A model generated the notes under the pieces. That model worked only from the letters and a program-made list of their open reading frames with translations. It made no database searches and was not told where the DNA came from. The position numbers were made by a program, and so were the translations under genes. A stretch of 64,000 nucleotides of DNA from Sporolactobacillus laevolacticus DSM 442 (GTDB lineage Bacteria; Bacillota; Bacilli; Bacillales; Sporolactobacillaceae): contig NZ_AWTC01000009.1 in NCBI RefSeq assembly GCF_000497245.1, positions 70,431 through 134,430 on the forward strand, written 5' to 3'. Of the stretch, positions 1-7,009 are shown in pieces; within the stretch, counting starts at the first letter, position 1; the number at the start of each line of letters is the position of its first letter.

Positions 1-303
1 AGAAGGTTCTTCTGCTAAAATCATGCACGTCCTGTGCATAACGCAGAAGTCACCGCATCCTGCGGAAGTTCTGTGTCAACTTGTTTCTACGCTCCTCGCG
101 TATTAACAGGAGAACTTCAACTAAGAGCGCGTACGTCCTGTACGCAACGTTGAAGTCACTACATCCTGTAGAAGTACAACTGGTGCTCGAAACTGCGTTT
201 CCTTGATCTTCGACGCCCAGGACGGGCTAGTGTCAGGCATGCCACAGAACGTGGCGTTTTGCCTGACCTCGGCCCTTTTTGTCCTCCTTTTTGAACAGAC
301 TCT
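1..303. repeat. Structured intergenic repeat, family A, copy 1 (left end outside window)
   Basis: This copy ends at the same sequence as the complete copy at 3905-4170; its right end is CTTTTTGAACAGACTCT (287-303). It holds two hairpin pairs. The first is ATGCAC(23-28)/GTGCAT(34-39) with loop gtcct, followed by CCGCA(53-57)/TGCGG(61-65) with loop tcc. The second is GCGTAC(129-134)/GTACGC(140-145) with loop gtcct, followed by CTACA(159-163)/TGTAG(167-171) with loop tcc. A nested stem, GTCAGGC...GCCTGAC around GCCAC/GTGGC, lies at about 232-276 and is absent from copy 2. The minus-strand open frame across it has no homology I recognise and is taken as spurious. Confidence 0.8.
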
Positions 304-468
304 AAAAGGCAGTTTTTCTAATACGCTCACAGAAAAACGTTAAAAAGAAACGGAATTTCGATAAAACGTATATGCTGGCTGTGATAGAATGAAAACGGAA
401 TGATTTGCAGTGTAACAGCGAGAGCGCTAAGTGTGATGATAACTATTTCAATGAAGGATGTGTGCTTA

Positions 469-1020
469 ATGGACGGATTAACCGAAAAGAAAAAGAGCTC
501 GAAAGAAATATTTAAGGGGAGAATTGTTCATTTGTTCGTTGACAACGTTCTCCTTCCGAATGGGCAGGAATCTACTCGAGAAGTGGTTAAGCACCCTGGG
601 GCAGTTGCTGTTATCGCAGTTAATAAAGAAGGAAAATTACTTCTGGTGAGACAATATCGATACCCTCTGGATGGCATTATTTACGAAATACCCGCCGGCA
701 AACTAGAGCCTGGCGAAAATCCGGATGACTCAGCACTGCGAGAATTAGAAGAAGAAACAGGCTGTCAATGTGAACGATTAGAAAAAATTGCTTCCTTTTA
801 TTCTTCACCTGGATTCTCCGATGAATTGCTGCATGTTTATTTTACCGATAGTTTGATTGAAGGAAAGCAGCATCTTGATCAAGACGAGTTCTTAGAAGTT
901 TGTGCGATTGATCTCAACGAAGCGATCAAAATGGTTGAGGATCATCGGATTTATGATGCTAAAACTGTGTATGCGGTTCAATACATGCAGCTCCGAGAGA
1001 ATCAGAACAAGCATAATTAA
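469..1020 (+). CDS. nudF: ADP-ribose pyrophosphatase, Nudix family
   Basis: This cytosolic enzyme hydrolyses ADP-ribose to AMP and ribose 5-phosphate. The 183-residue product has a complete Nudix box at residues 77-99 (GX5EX7REUXEEXG, with REL and EEETG), and the N-terminal beta domain resembles B. subtilis NudF (HPGAVAV at 42-48). The ATG at 469 was chosen over in-frame ATGs at 400, 436 and 454 because GAAGGA (456-461) sits at good spacing and the resulting N terminus matches the family length. A possible extended -10 (TGATAGAAT, 382-390) lies upstream. Position next to spoIIM and fur matches B. subtilis, except that mciZ is not present in the 92-bp gap that follows. Confidence 0.93.
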   Translation: MDGLTEKKKSSKEIFKGRIVHLFVDNVLLPNGQESTREVVKHPGAVAVIAVNKEGKLLLVRQYRYPLDGIIYEIPAGKLEPGENPDDSALRELEEETGCQCERLEKIASFYSSPGFSDELLHVYFTDSLIEGKQHLDQDEFLEVCAIDLNEAIKMVEDHRIYDAKTVYAVQYMQLRENQNKHN

Positions 1021-1029
1021 AGAGAACAG

Positions 1030-1101
1030 CCCGACTCTGTCATAGTTATCTGTATGAATCATAGAATAAGATTATAGATTTCAGATGATAGAGTAGTCGG
1101 G
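1030..1101 (+). promoter_or_regulatory. Inverted repeat whose right arm overlaps the spoIIM Shine-Dalgarno
   Basis: CCCGAC (1030-1035) pairs with GTCGGG (1096-1101), and TCTGTCAT (1036-1043) pairs with ATGATAGA (1085-1092) with one G-U pair, leaving a 3-nt bulge. The last GGG of the right arm is the start of the spoIIM ribosome-binding site GGGAGG (1099-1104). As RNA the hairpin could hold back SpoIIM translation. The pairing is visible; the role is inference. Confidence 0.45.
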
Positions 1102-1112
1102 AGGTCAGCGAG

Positions 1113-1745
1113 ATGATCGTAGAACGGGTGAAGAAGGCTTTGACTCAGCATATTGGAGATTATCTATCACTGTACACATTTGTTACGGGATTGTTGCTGA
1201 TGGGGATCATTTTCGGAGCGGTTGTTGTAAACTGTCTTTCCTATGAATCCAAAAGTGATCTTCTTCATTATTTGCAACAGTTTTTCGGCGAGTTAGCAAA
1301 GAATCAAATTGCAGATCCAAGAGCACTATTCAAAGAGAGTCTTTTTCATGATCTGCAATTCCTTATCCTGATCTGGGTACTTGGCCTATCCGTTATCGGT
1401 TTGCCGCTCATATTCCTGCTCATTTTTGTCAAAGGAATGTTTCTAGGTTTTACAGTGGGTTTTCTTGTCAGCCAGATGGGAATGAAGGGGTTAATGACAG
1501 TTCTTGTCAGCGTATTCCCGCAGAACCTACTTACAATACCTAATTATTTATTTTTGACTGTGCTTTCGGTAGCTTTCTCATTGAAGATGATCCGTCAGTT
1601 ATTGATGAAAACAAGAAAGCAGCCAATGCTGCCGCAATTTATCAGTTATGGCATTGTTTTAGCAAGTACGAGCTTAATCGCAGCTGCTGCTTCTGGTTAT
1701 GAGGCCTATGTATCACCGGCATTAATCCGACTTTTCATTTCATAA
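1113..1745 (+). CDS. spoIIM: Stage II sporulation protein M
   Basis: SpoIIM is a mother-cell membrane protein that works with SpoIID and SpoIIP in septal peptidoglycan removal and engulfment of the forespore. The 210-residue product is largely hydrophobic: one membrane segment near residues 22-42 and three or four more between about 85 and 205, as in the family. The start ATG lies 8 nt after GGGAGG. The gene lies between nudF and fur as in B. subtilis. An inverted repeat covers the ribosome-binding site (1030-1101). No convincing mother-cell promoter could be assigned. Confidence 0.93.
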   Translation: MIVERVKKALTQHIGDYLSLYTFVTGLLLMGIIFGAVVVNCLSYESKSDLLHYLQQFFGELAKNQIADPRALFKESLFHDLQFLILIWVLGLSVIGLPLIFLLIFVKGMFLGFTVGFLVSQMGMKGLMTVLVSVFPQNLLTIPNYLFLTVLSVAFSLKMIRQLLMKTRKQPMLPQFISYGIVLASTSLIAAAASGYEAYVSPALIRLFIS

Positions 1746-1817
1746 CTGTTTGACTTTCTGAATGAATGTGCCTATTTAAAAATAAAATAATTATAATTTG
1801 AAAGTAATTATATTCAA

Positions 1818-1846
1818 TTGACACTATTCTCAATAAGGATTATAAT
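1818..1846 (+). promoter_or_regulatory. Consensus sigma-A promoter upstream of fur
   Basis: TTGACA (1818-1823) and TATAAT (1841-1846) are perfect consensus hexamers separated by exactly 17 bp. The surrounding sequence is very AT-rich, and a degenerate Fur-like stretch (TGACACTATTCTCA) overlaps the spacer, which would allow autoregulation. The start of fur is 143 bp downstream; an inverted repeat CGGCAAC/GTTGCCG near 1925-1949 lies in the leader. Confidence 0.8.
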
Positions 1847-1988
1847 TTTCCTGTAAAAACCAGTGATCTGTTTGATAATGTGTTGCTTCTTCGGCAAATT
1901 TCATTCATGATCTCATATCATTGTCGGCAACCTTACATCATTGTTGCCGGTCTATTGATGGATTTGTTTTTGCGAAGGAGGGGCTTGT

Positions 1989-2489
1989 ATGGAAGGCAGA
2001 ATTAATCGGATCAAAAAGCAGCTTCATGCGCAAAAATACAAATTGACGCCCCAACGGGAAGCGACAGTCAGGGTCTTGTTGGAGAATGAGCAGGATCACC
2101 TCAGTGCTGAAGATGTTTACCTCCTTGTGAAGGAGAAAGCGCCTGAAATCGGACTAGCGACTGTATACAGAACTCTTGAATTATTATCCGAACTGAAAAT
2201 TGTTGACAAAATCAACTTTGGCGATGGCGTATCACGCTATGACCTTCGCCGTGAAGGTGCGAGCCACTTTCATCATCATCTTGTCTGTATTGAATGCGGT
2301 TCTGTGGATGAGATCCAGGAGGACCTGCTTGGAGAAGTGGAAAAAGTTGTTGAGCGAAAATGGCATTTTAAAGTTAAGGATCACAGACTGACTTTTCATG
2401 GCATTTGCCATCGTTGTCTGGAAAAACATGAGGAAGAAAATCGCCTGAATAAAGAAAAAGAATATGAACAGGAAACAGAGAAAGTGTAA
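1989..2489 (+). CDS. fur: Ferric uptake regulator
   Basis: Fur represses iron-uptake genes when loaded with ferrous iron. The 166-residue protein has the N-terminal winged helix (residues about 15-85, with LTPQRE and GLATVYRTLE), then the histidine-rich metal site HFHHHLVC, and two CxxC pairs (CIEC and CHRC) that would bind structural zinc. It is close to B. subtilis Fur over its whole length, with an extra acidic/basic C-terminal tail of about 15 residues. The ATG follows GAAGGAGG. A perfect sigma-A promoter lies 143 bp upstream and a terminator follows at 2503-2531, so it is probably monocistronic. Confidence 0.96.
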   Translation: MEGRINRIKKQLHAQKYKLTPQREATVRVLLENEQDHLSAEDVYLLVKEKAPEIGLATVYRTLELLSELKIVDKINFGDGVSRYDLRREGASHFHHHLVCIECGSVDEIQEDLLGEVEKVVERKWHFKVKDHRLTFHGICHRCLEKHEEENRLNKEKEYEQETEKV

Positions 2490-2502
2490 CCGTTATGAAA
2501 CC

Positions 2503-2531
2503 AACAGCCTGAGCTAATCAGACTGTTTTTT
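2503..2531 (+). terminator. Terminator after fur
   Basis: AACAG-C-CTGA (2503-2512) pairs with TCAG-A-CTGTT (2518-2527) with one mismatch and a 5-nt loop, followed by a run of T to 2531. Confidence 0.8.
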
Positions 2532-2735
2532 CATTGCCTAGCGGTATATTCATGCAGTTAGATAGATGCGGTCGGTTGCATAATGATCATCCGGCGCCAT
2601 CACTAGGTCACTTCCCCGCAAACATACATCGTAAGATTCATTCAAAAAAAAGTATACAAGCAGCATGTTTTCATTACTAAGCCTCATATGAATGATTAAT
2701 AACATATTCACTCATGGACAGGCGGGAATGTGAAA

Positions 2736-2981
2736 ATGAATGATTACATTAGAATAGGTATTGAATTTTTCAGAGTGCTGATTCTTTTTGCGGTGCTGAC
2801 AGCTGCTTTTTATTTGGGGATGACTTGGATGGACCATTATCAAGAAAGGGTTCATCGTTATGATGAGCCGGGATCTGGAGCGGTCAAAGTGAGTCAGGTC
2901 AGCGATGGACATGAAGGACTCTATTCTTGGAATGGGCATGACGTTTCGCGTTTATTTGAATTCTTAAGAGACGGAGAATAA
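2736..2981 (+). CDS. yqzK: YqzK-like DUF4227 small membrane protein
   Basis: The 81-residue protein has one hydrophobic segment near residues 9-27 and a polar C-terminal half; its size and position between fur and xerD match B. subtilis YqzK (DUF4227), whose function is unknown. The ATG at 2736 lies about 10 nt after AGGCGG and is preferred to the in-frame GTG at 2730, which is too close to that site. The stop is four bases before the xerD start, so the two are probably co-transcribed. The identification rests mainly on synteny and general character. Confidence 0.75.
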   Translation: MNDYIRIGIEFFRVLILFAVLTAAFYLGMTWMDHYQERVHRYDEPGSGAVKVSQVSDGHEGLYSWNGHDVSRLFEFLRDGE

Positions 2982-2985
2982 GAGA

Positions 2986-3882
2986 TTGAAGAAACAGTTA
3001 GATGATTTTTTATCTGTTCTGATTCAGGAACGTGGTCTATCTGAGAACACCATTGAAGCCTATCGAGGTGACTTATACCAATATCTTGATTTTTTAATAA
3101 AGAATACGGATTGCACAATATGGACGGATGTTACCGACTTGACTGTTATGAAGTATCTTTATTATTTGAAAGATCAGGGCAATGCAGCTTCAACACTTGC
3201 GAGAAAAGCGGCCGCGGTTCGCGGTTTTCATCGATACCTGTTGCGCAGTCACCAGGTGAATCACGATCCTTCCTTTAGCATGGATTTGCCAAAAGCAGAG
3301 AAGAAACCTTTGCCATCGATGCTTACTGTGAAACAAACGGAACAGCTCTTGGCGGCACCCGATACACAAACCGCGTTAGGAAGACGCGATAAAGCGATGA
3401 TGGAGGTTCTGTATGCAACGGGTATGCGTGTCTCAGAATGTATCCAATTAAATCGTGAAGATTTGAATCTTGAATTGGAATTTATCCGTTGTGTTGGTAA
3501 AAAGGGCAGTGAGCGAATTTTGCCTCTCAATCAGCCGGCGATTCAAGCACTTGAGTCTTATTTATCACTGAGTGATGAACCAAAGGAATCGCATTTGGGA
3601 CAGCCATTATTTATGAACCGATTGGATAATCGTTTGACGAGACAGGGCATTTGGAAGATCATCAAGCATTATGCAGAATTGGCTGATATTTCAATACAGA
3701 TGTCTCCAGAGACACTTCGCCATTCCCTCACTGCCCATTTACTGCAAAATGGAGCGGATTTGGAATTTGTTGATGAATTGATGGGACGAGCCAATAATTC
3801 TGCAGCGATGAGGTATCCTCGGCCTAATCGACTGCCACTGAAAGAAGTTTATGCACGCTTTCATCCTCGTGCACATTCATAG
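2986..3882 (+). CDS. xerD: XerD-like tyrosine recombinase lacking two catalytic histidines
   Basis: XerD with XerC resolves chromosome dimers at dif. The 298-residue protein has the N-terminal SAM-like core-binding domain (about 1-90) and the tyrosine recombinase domain (about 105-295). Arg in ATGMRVSE, the hairpin Lys in GKKGSER, Arg in TLRHS and the nucleophile Tyr in AMRYP are present. However, box II reads SPETLRHS where the family has SPHTLRH (His to Glu), and GHAD reads GRAN (second His to Arg). Both positions are catalytic in E. coli XerD (H244, H270). The frame is intact and the position next to yqzK is as in B. subtilis. TTG start with GGAG about 10 nt upstream. It may be a weak, repurposed or inactive recombinase. 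Confidence 0.88.
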   Translation: MKKQLDDFLSVLIQERGLSENTIEAYRGDLYQYLDFLIKNTDCTIWTDVTDLTVMKYLYYLKDQGNAASTLARKAAAVRGFHRYLLRSHQVNHDPSFSMDLPKAEKKPLPSMLTVKQTEQLLAAPDTQTALGRRDKAMMEVLYATGMRVSECIQLNREDLNLELEFIRCVGKKGSERILPLNQPAIQALESYLSLSDEPKESHLGQPLFMNRLDNRLTRQGIWKIIKHYAELADISIQMSPETLRHSLTAHLLQNGADLEFVDELMGRANNSAAMRYPRPNRLPLKEVYARFHPRAHS

Positions 3883-3904
3883 TACAATTGATGGGGATCA
3901 AATT

Positions 3905-4170
3905 AGAGGGTGTTCAAAAAGTCCGGGAAAAGGTAAGAAGGATCTTCTGCTAATAGCGTGCACGTCCTGTGCGCAACGCAGAAGTCACCACATCCTGTGG
4001 AAGTTCTGCGTCAACTTGTTTCTCCGCTCCTCACGTATTAACAGGGGAACTTCGACTAACAACACTCACGTCCTGTGAGTAACGTCGAAGTCGAAAGTAC
4101 GCTCTGGTGCTCGAAACGTCGTTTCCTTGTCCTTCTCGGCCCTTTTTGTCCTCCTTTTTGAACAGACTCT
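3905..4170. repeat. Structured intergenic repeat, family A, complete copy with terminal inverted repeats
   Basis: The ends AGAGGGTGTTCAAAAAG (3905-3921) and CTTTTTGAACAGACTCT (4154-4170) are inverted repeats matching at 15 of 17 positions. Inside, CTTCTGC(3944-3950)/GCAGAAG(3978-3984) encloses GCAC/GTGC with loop gtcct; a second hairpin CCACA(3988-3992)/TGTGG(3996-4000) has loop tcc. A further unit has outer stem ACTTCGAC(4049-4056)/GTCGAAGT(4084-4091) around ACTCAC/GTGAGT with loop gtcct. No coding content. It fills the xerD-pupG gap, where B. subtilis carries drm. Confidence 0.85.
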
Positions 4171-4194
4171 ATTACATAAATGGAGAGATGAAAA

Positions 4195-5004
4195 ATGAAG
4201 CCAATAGAAGAAGTAATGGAAGTAATTAAGAAAAAGACGAATCAATCACCGGTTATCGGACTAATACTTGGTTCCGGACTGGGGGATCTCGCTGAAGATA
4301 TTGAAGGCGCAGTAAACATTCCTTACCGTTCCCTTCCGCACTTTCCCGAACCGACAGTAAAGGGCCACAAAGGTCAGTTCGTGATCGGCAAACTCGAAGG
4401 AAAGACAGTAGTCGCCATGCAAGGACGTTATCATCACTATGAGGGCTATTCGCTTGCACAGGTAGCTTTCCCCGCCTATGTCATGAAGGCGATGGGTATT
4501 CAAAAGCTGATCGTTACCAATGCGTGCGGTGGCATCAATGTTGATTTCAATCCTGGCGATCTTATGCTGATTACCGATCATATCAATATGCTTGGTGACA
4601 GTCCGCTGATCGGGCCAAATGACGACGAGTGCGGTCCGCGTTTTCCGGATATGTCGCGGGCTTACGATCCAGAATTGATTCAAAAGGCAAAGGATGCTGC
4701 TTCTGCGCTCAACATTAATGTTCGTCAAGGCGTTTATCTTGCAACACACGGACCACAATACGAAACACCTGCCGAGATCCGGATGATGCGAGTGATGGGG
4801 GCAGATGCTGTCGGTATGTCAACTGTCCCTGAAGTCACAGCAGCTAGTCACATGGGTCTCAATGTACTTGGTATTTCCTGTATCACCAACATGGCATGCG
4901 GCATACTCGATCAACCACTTAATCATAAAGAAGTTATTGAAACAGCAAATCGTGTGAAAGCAGATTTTACAGCGCTGATCAAATCCATCATTCGTTCAAT
5001 ATAA
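4195..5004 (+). CDS. pupG: Purine nucleoside phosphorylase
   Basis: This cytosolic trimeric-type phosphorylase cleaves guanosine and inosine class nucleosides to the free base and ribose 1-phosphate in purine salvage. The 269-residue product shows the family's phosphate-binding GSGLG near residue 27, GRYHHYEGY, NACGGIN and the base-binding region HGPQYETPAEIR, with GMSTVPEV. Length is normal. In B. subtilis the partner phosphopentomutase gene drm lies directly upstream; here a repeat element occupies that place. The ATG follows GGAGAGATGAAAA. A strong terminator follows. Confidence 0.95.
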   Translation: MKPIEEVMEVIKKKTNQSPVIGLILGSGLGDLAEDIEGAVNIPYRSLPHFPEPTVKGHKGQFVIGKLEGKTVVAMQGRYHHYEGYSLAQVAFPAYVMKAMGIQKLIVTNACGGINVDFNPGDLMLITDHINMLGDSPLIGPNDDECGPRFPDMSRAYDPELIQKAKDAASALNINVRQGVYLATHGPQYETPAEIRMMRVMGADAVGMSTVPEVTAASHMGLNVLGISCITNMACGILDQPLNHKEVIETANRVKADFTALIKSIIRSI

Positions 5005-5014
5005 GAGTCATAGA

Positions 5015-5053
5015 CATAGAAAAAAGAGCCCCTACAGGGCTCTTTTTTCTATG
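5015..5053. terminator. Bidirectional terminator after pupG
   Basis: A 17-bp perfect stem runs from CATAGA...GAGCCC (5015-5031) to GGGCTC...CTATG (5037-5053) with a 5-nt loop; the A- and T-rich lower stem gives a T-run on either strand. It lies between pupG and the minus-strand ABC operon and can serve both. The 145 bp from 5054 to 5198 hold no gene I can support. Confidence 0.9.
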
Positions 5054-5198
5054 AATAGGTGCTGTTCAATTCTACTGTTGATTATGGTCCATATTTAGAG
5101 GTGCGAAATTTCACGTTGATCTACACTATCCTAAGGTTAAGGTGTTGTATGGTGTGTTTTCCAGCAATGAGCTGATTCTTGAAAAGACGTACCTGAAT

Positions 5199-6011
5199 TT
5201 AAAACAGAGTCAGATTGCCGGTTTCTTTTGCATGTTTTTCAGCATAACGCACAAGGATGAAGGAAGCGATGATGAGACATAGAAGAATCAGAAACAATTC
5301 AAGCAATGGCTGGAAAATAGCGCTCAAATTTTTGCCATCCAAAACGATTGACCTTAATATGTTCAGAACAAAAGTCAACGGAAAGGCGTATGCAATCATC
5401 TTTGCCCATAATGGAAAGGCCATGACCGGCATACGCACGCCTGAAAAAAAAGCCATCGGAGCCTCAAAGATTGTATAAAGGAAACCTGCATCACGTGAAA
5501 AGAGGAAGATTGTGTTCAAAAATCCGCCCCAAACAATTGCCGAAAGCATTAAAATAACTACAGCAATAGGAATCAGCCACCAATGAGCGACATGAAGACC
5601 ACCCATAAATAGGATTGTCAGCACTGCAAAAATTGAAAACAACCAAACCGCTTCGAGTAGATTGGCAGCTGCTCTGCTGAACATGACCAAGGTTCTTGGT
5701 GCTGGTGTCAGAAGAATTATTTCTAAGGTTCCTTGCTCGCGTTCATAACCCATCATCCATGCCGATTGCACAAGACTCCAGAAAAAGATATAGGCGAGGC
5801 ATCCTGTAATTAAAAATAGACCAAGCTTTTCAACAGGTACAAACCGTGAAAGCGGACTATCTTGGCCTAGATTAAACGGTTTGAACGCGTAATAGGAGTC
5901 AACAAATTGGATGACCGGCCATACGAAGAGTGAAAAGTACATCAATCGATTATTAAAATTATGACGATGGCTTTTTTTCATCTCTGCCCAAATCACATTA
6001 AGGAGATTCAT
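5199..6011 (-). CDS. ABC-2 type transporter permease (second permease of the operon)
   Basis: The 270-residue protein has six hydrophobic segments and the ABC-2 permease hallmark region (GYEREQGTLEIILLTPA at about 86-103), in which a charged loop precedes the typical LLTP turn. With the permease at 7010-7819 it would form a heterodimeric membrane channel driven by the ATPase at 6008-6994. Its start overlaps the ATPase stop by four bases (ATGA), which indicates translational coupling. Such exporters move drugs, lipids or small peptides; the substrate cannot be told from the sequence. Confidence 0.85.
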   Translation of the reverse strand: MNLLNVIWAEMKKSHRHNFNNRLMYFSLFVWPVIQFVDSYYAFKPFNLGQDSPLSRFVPVEKLGLFLITGCLAYIFFWSLVQSAWMMGYEREQGTLEIILLTPAPRTLVMFSRAAANLLEAVWLFSIFAVLTILFMGGLHVAHWWLIPIAVVILMLSAIVWGGFLNTIFLFSRDAGFLYTIFEAPMAFFSGVRMPVMAFPLWAKMIAYAFPLTFVLNILRSIVLDGKNLSAIFQPLLELFLILLCLIIASFILVRYAEKHAKETGNLTLF

Positions 6012-6994
6012 AGAAGCTCACGCTCCTCCGCGAGTCGAATGATTGCGTCCTCCAAATTGGGTTTCTTTGATTCAAGCCTAAGTAGATGAAAGTTTCGCTG
6101 GTGCGTGAGCGCAATAAATTGTGCAGTTAGATCAAAAGGCGCAGTCATATCTAATTGGGTTCCTTCATCCGTTTCGTTTTTTTGGGTATGAATGCCGCGA
6201 TTATCCAGTTCCTGCCGGAGCCATGTCCAATCTTCTTGCGTCAGCCGATCCATAACAACAAGCAGAATGCGGTCTTTAACGATGGTCTGTATAATTCGAG
6301 TTGGGGTATCGTGCAGGAGCAGGTGTCCTTTTTCTATAATATAGACGTGATCACATAATTCTTCGACCTCTTCCAAATAGTGGCTCGTCAGCAGAATGCC
6401 TTTATTTTTCTTCTTTGCGAGGTCCTTGACCATGCCTCGCAATTGGCGGGCGACAGGCGCATCTAGACCGAGTGTTGGTTCATCGAGAAACAAGTAGTCA
6501 GGATCATTAATTAGCCCGCGAGCAATCTGCAGCCGCTGTTTCATCCCTTTTGAGTAGCGTTCAACCGGCCGGTCTGCAGATTCAGCCAATCCTACTTTTT
6601 TGATTAATTCATCACATTGGTTTTTGAGTGCGGATCCGCGCAGGCCATACAGTCTGCCAAAATACATCAGATTTTCACGGGCACTGAGCCGCCAATAAAG
6701 CATTCGTTCCCCACCGGCAATCATATTAATGCGTCGCTTAATCGCTTCTGGTTGCTGGAGTGCATCGATTCCGTCAATCGAGAGTGTGCCGGAGGTTGGC
6801 GCGAGCAAGGTTGAGAGCATTTTAATCGTGGTCGTTTTTCCAGCCCCGTTCACACCAAGCAGTCCGACAATTTCTCCTCTTTTGATGGTCAAGTCAAGCC
6901 CGTTTACCGCTTTAATTTGTTGTTTTTTTCTGGCGAACCAACCACTTTTCTCCTTCATTGTGTAATATTTAACTAATTTTTTCGCTTCAAGCAT
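6008..6994 (-). CDS. ABC transporter ATP-binding protein (ABC-2 exporter)
   Basis: The 328-residue protein powers the two adjacent permeases. Visible motifs are Walker A GVNGAGKTT near residue 48, the signature YSKGMKQRL near 148, Walker B FLDEPTLGLD near 170 and the switch His in LTSHYLEE. A basic insert (GWFARKKQQIKAV, about 18-30) precedes the core, as in NodI/CcmA-like and YhaQ-like subunits. The C-terminal 90 residues are a regulatory extension. The start has a strong GAGGAGG site. It is the third gene of a four-gene minus-strand operon. Confidence 0.92.
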   Translation of the reverse strand: MLEAKKLVKYYTMKEKSGWFARKKQQIKAVNGLDLTIKRGEIVGLLGVNGAGKTTTIKMLSTLLAPTSGTLSIDGIDALQQPEAIKRRINMIAGGERMLYWRLSARENLMYFGRLYGLRGSALKNQCDELIKKVGLAESADRPVERYSKGMKQRLQIARGLINDPDYLFLDEPTLGLDAPVARQLRGMVKDLAKKKNKGILLTSHYLEEVEELCDHVYIIEKGHLLLHDTPTRIIQTIVKDRILLVVMDRLTQEDWTWLRQELDNRGIHTQKNETDEGTQLDMTAPFDLTAQFIALTHQRNFHLLRLESKKPNLEDAIIRLAEERELL

Positions 6995-7009
6995 GTCCGT
7001 TTCTCCTCC

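Noticed and set aside
121-330. Minus-strand 69-codon open frame
   Set aside because: It lies almost wholly within the family A repeat, crosses its hairpins and end, and has no ribosome-binding site or recognisable product.
1021-1112. mciZ between nudF and spoIIM
   Set aside because: The 92-bp gap is too short for the peptide gene and has no suitable frame.
1818-1846. Fur or PerR box in the fur promoter
   Set aside because: The AT-rich sequence contains only degenerate half-sites, so it is mentioned but not annotated as an operator.
4261-4758. 165-codon minus-strand open frame inside pupG
   Set aside because: It is antisense to a clearly identified gene and has no family resemblance; it is a shadow frame.
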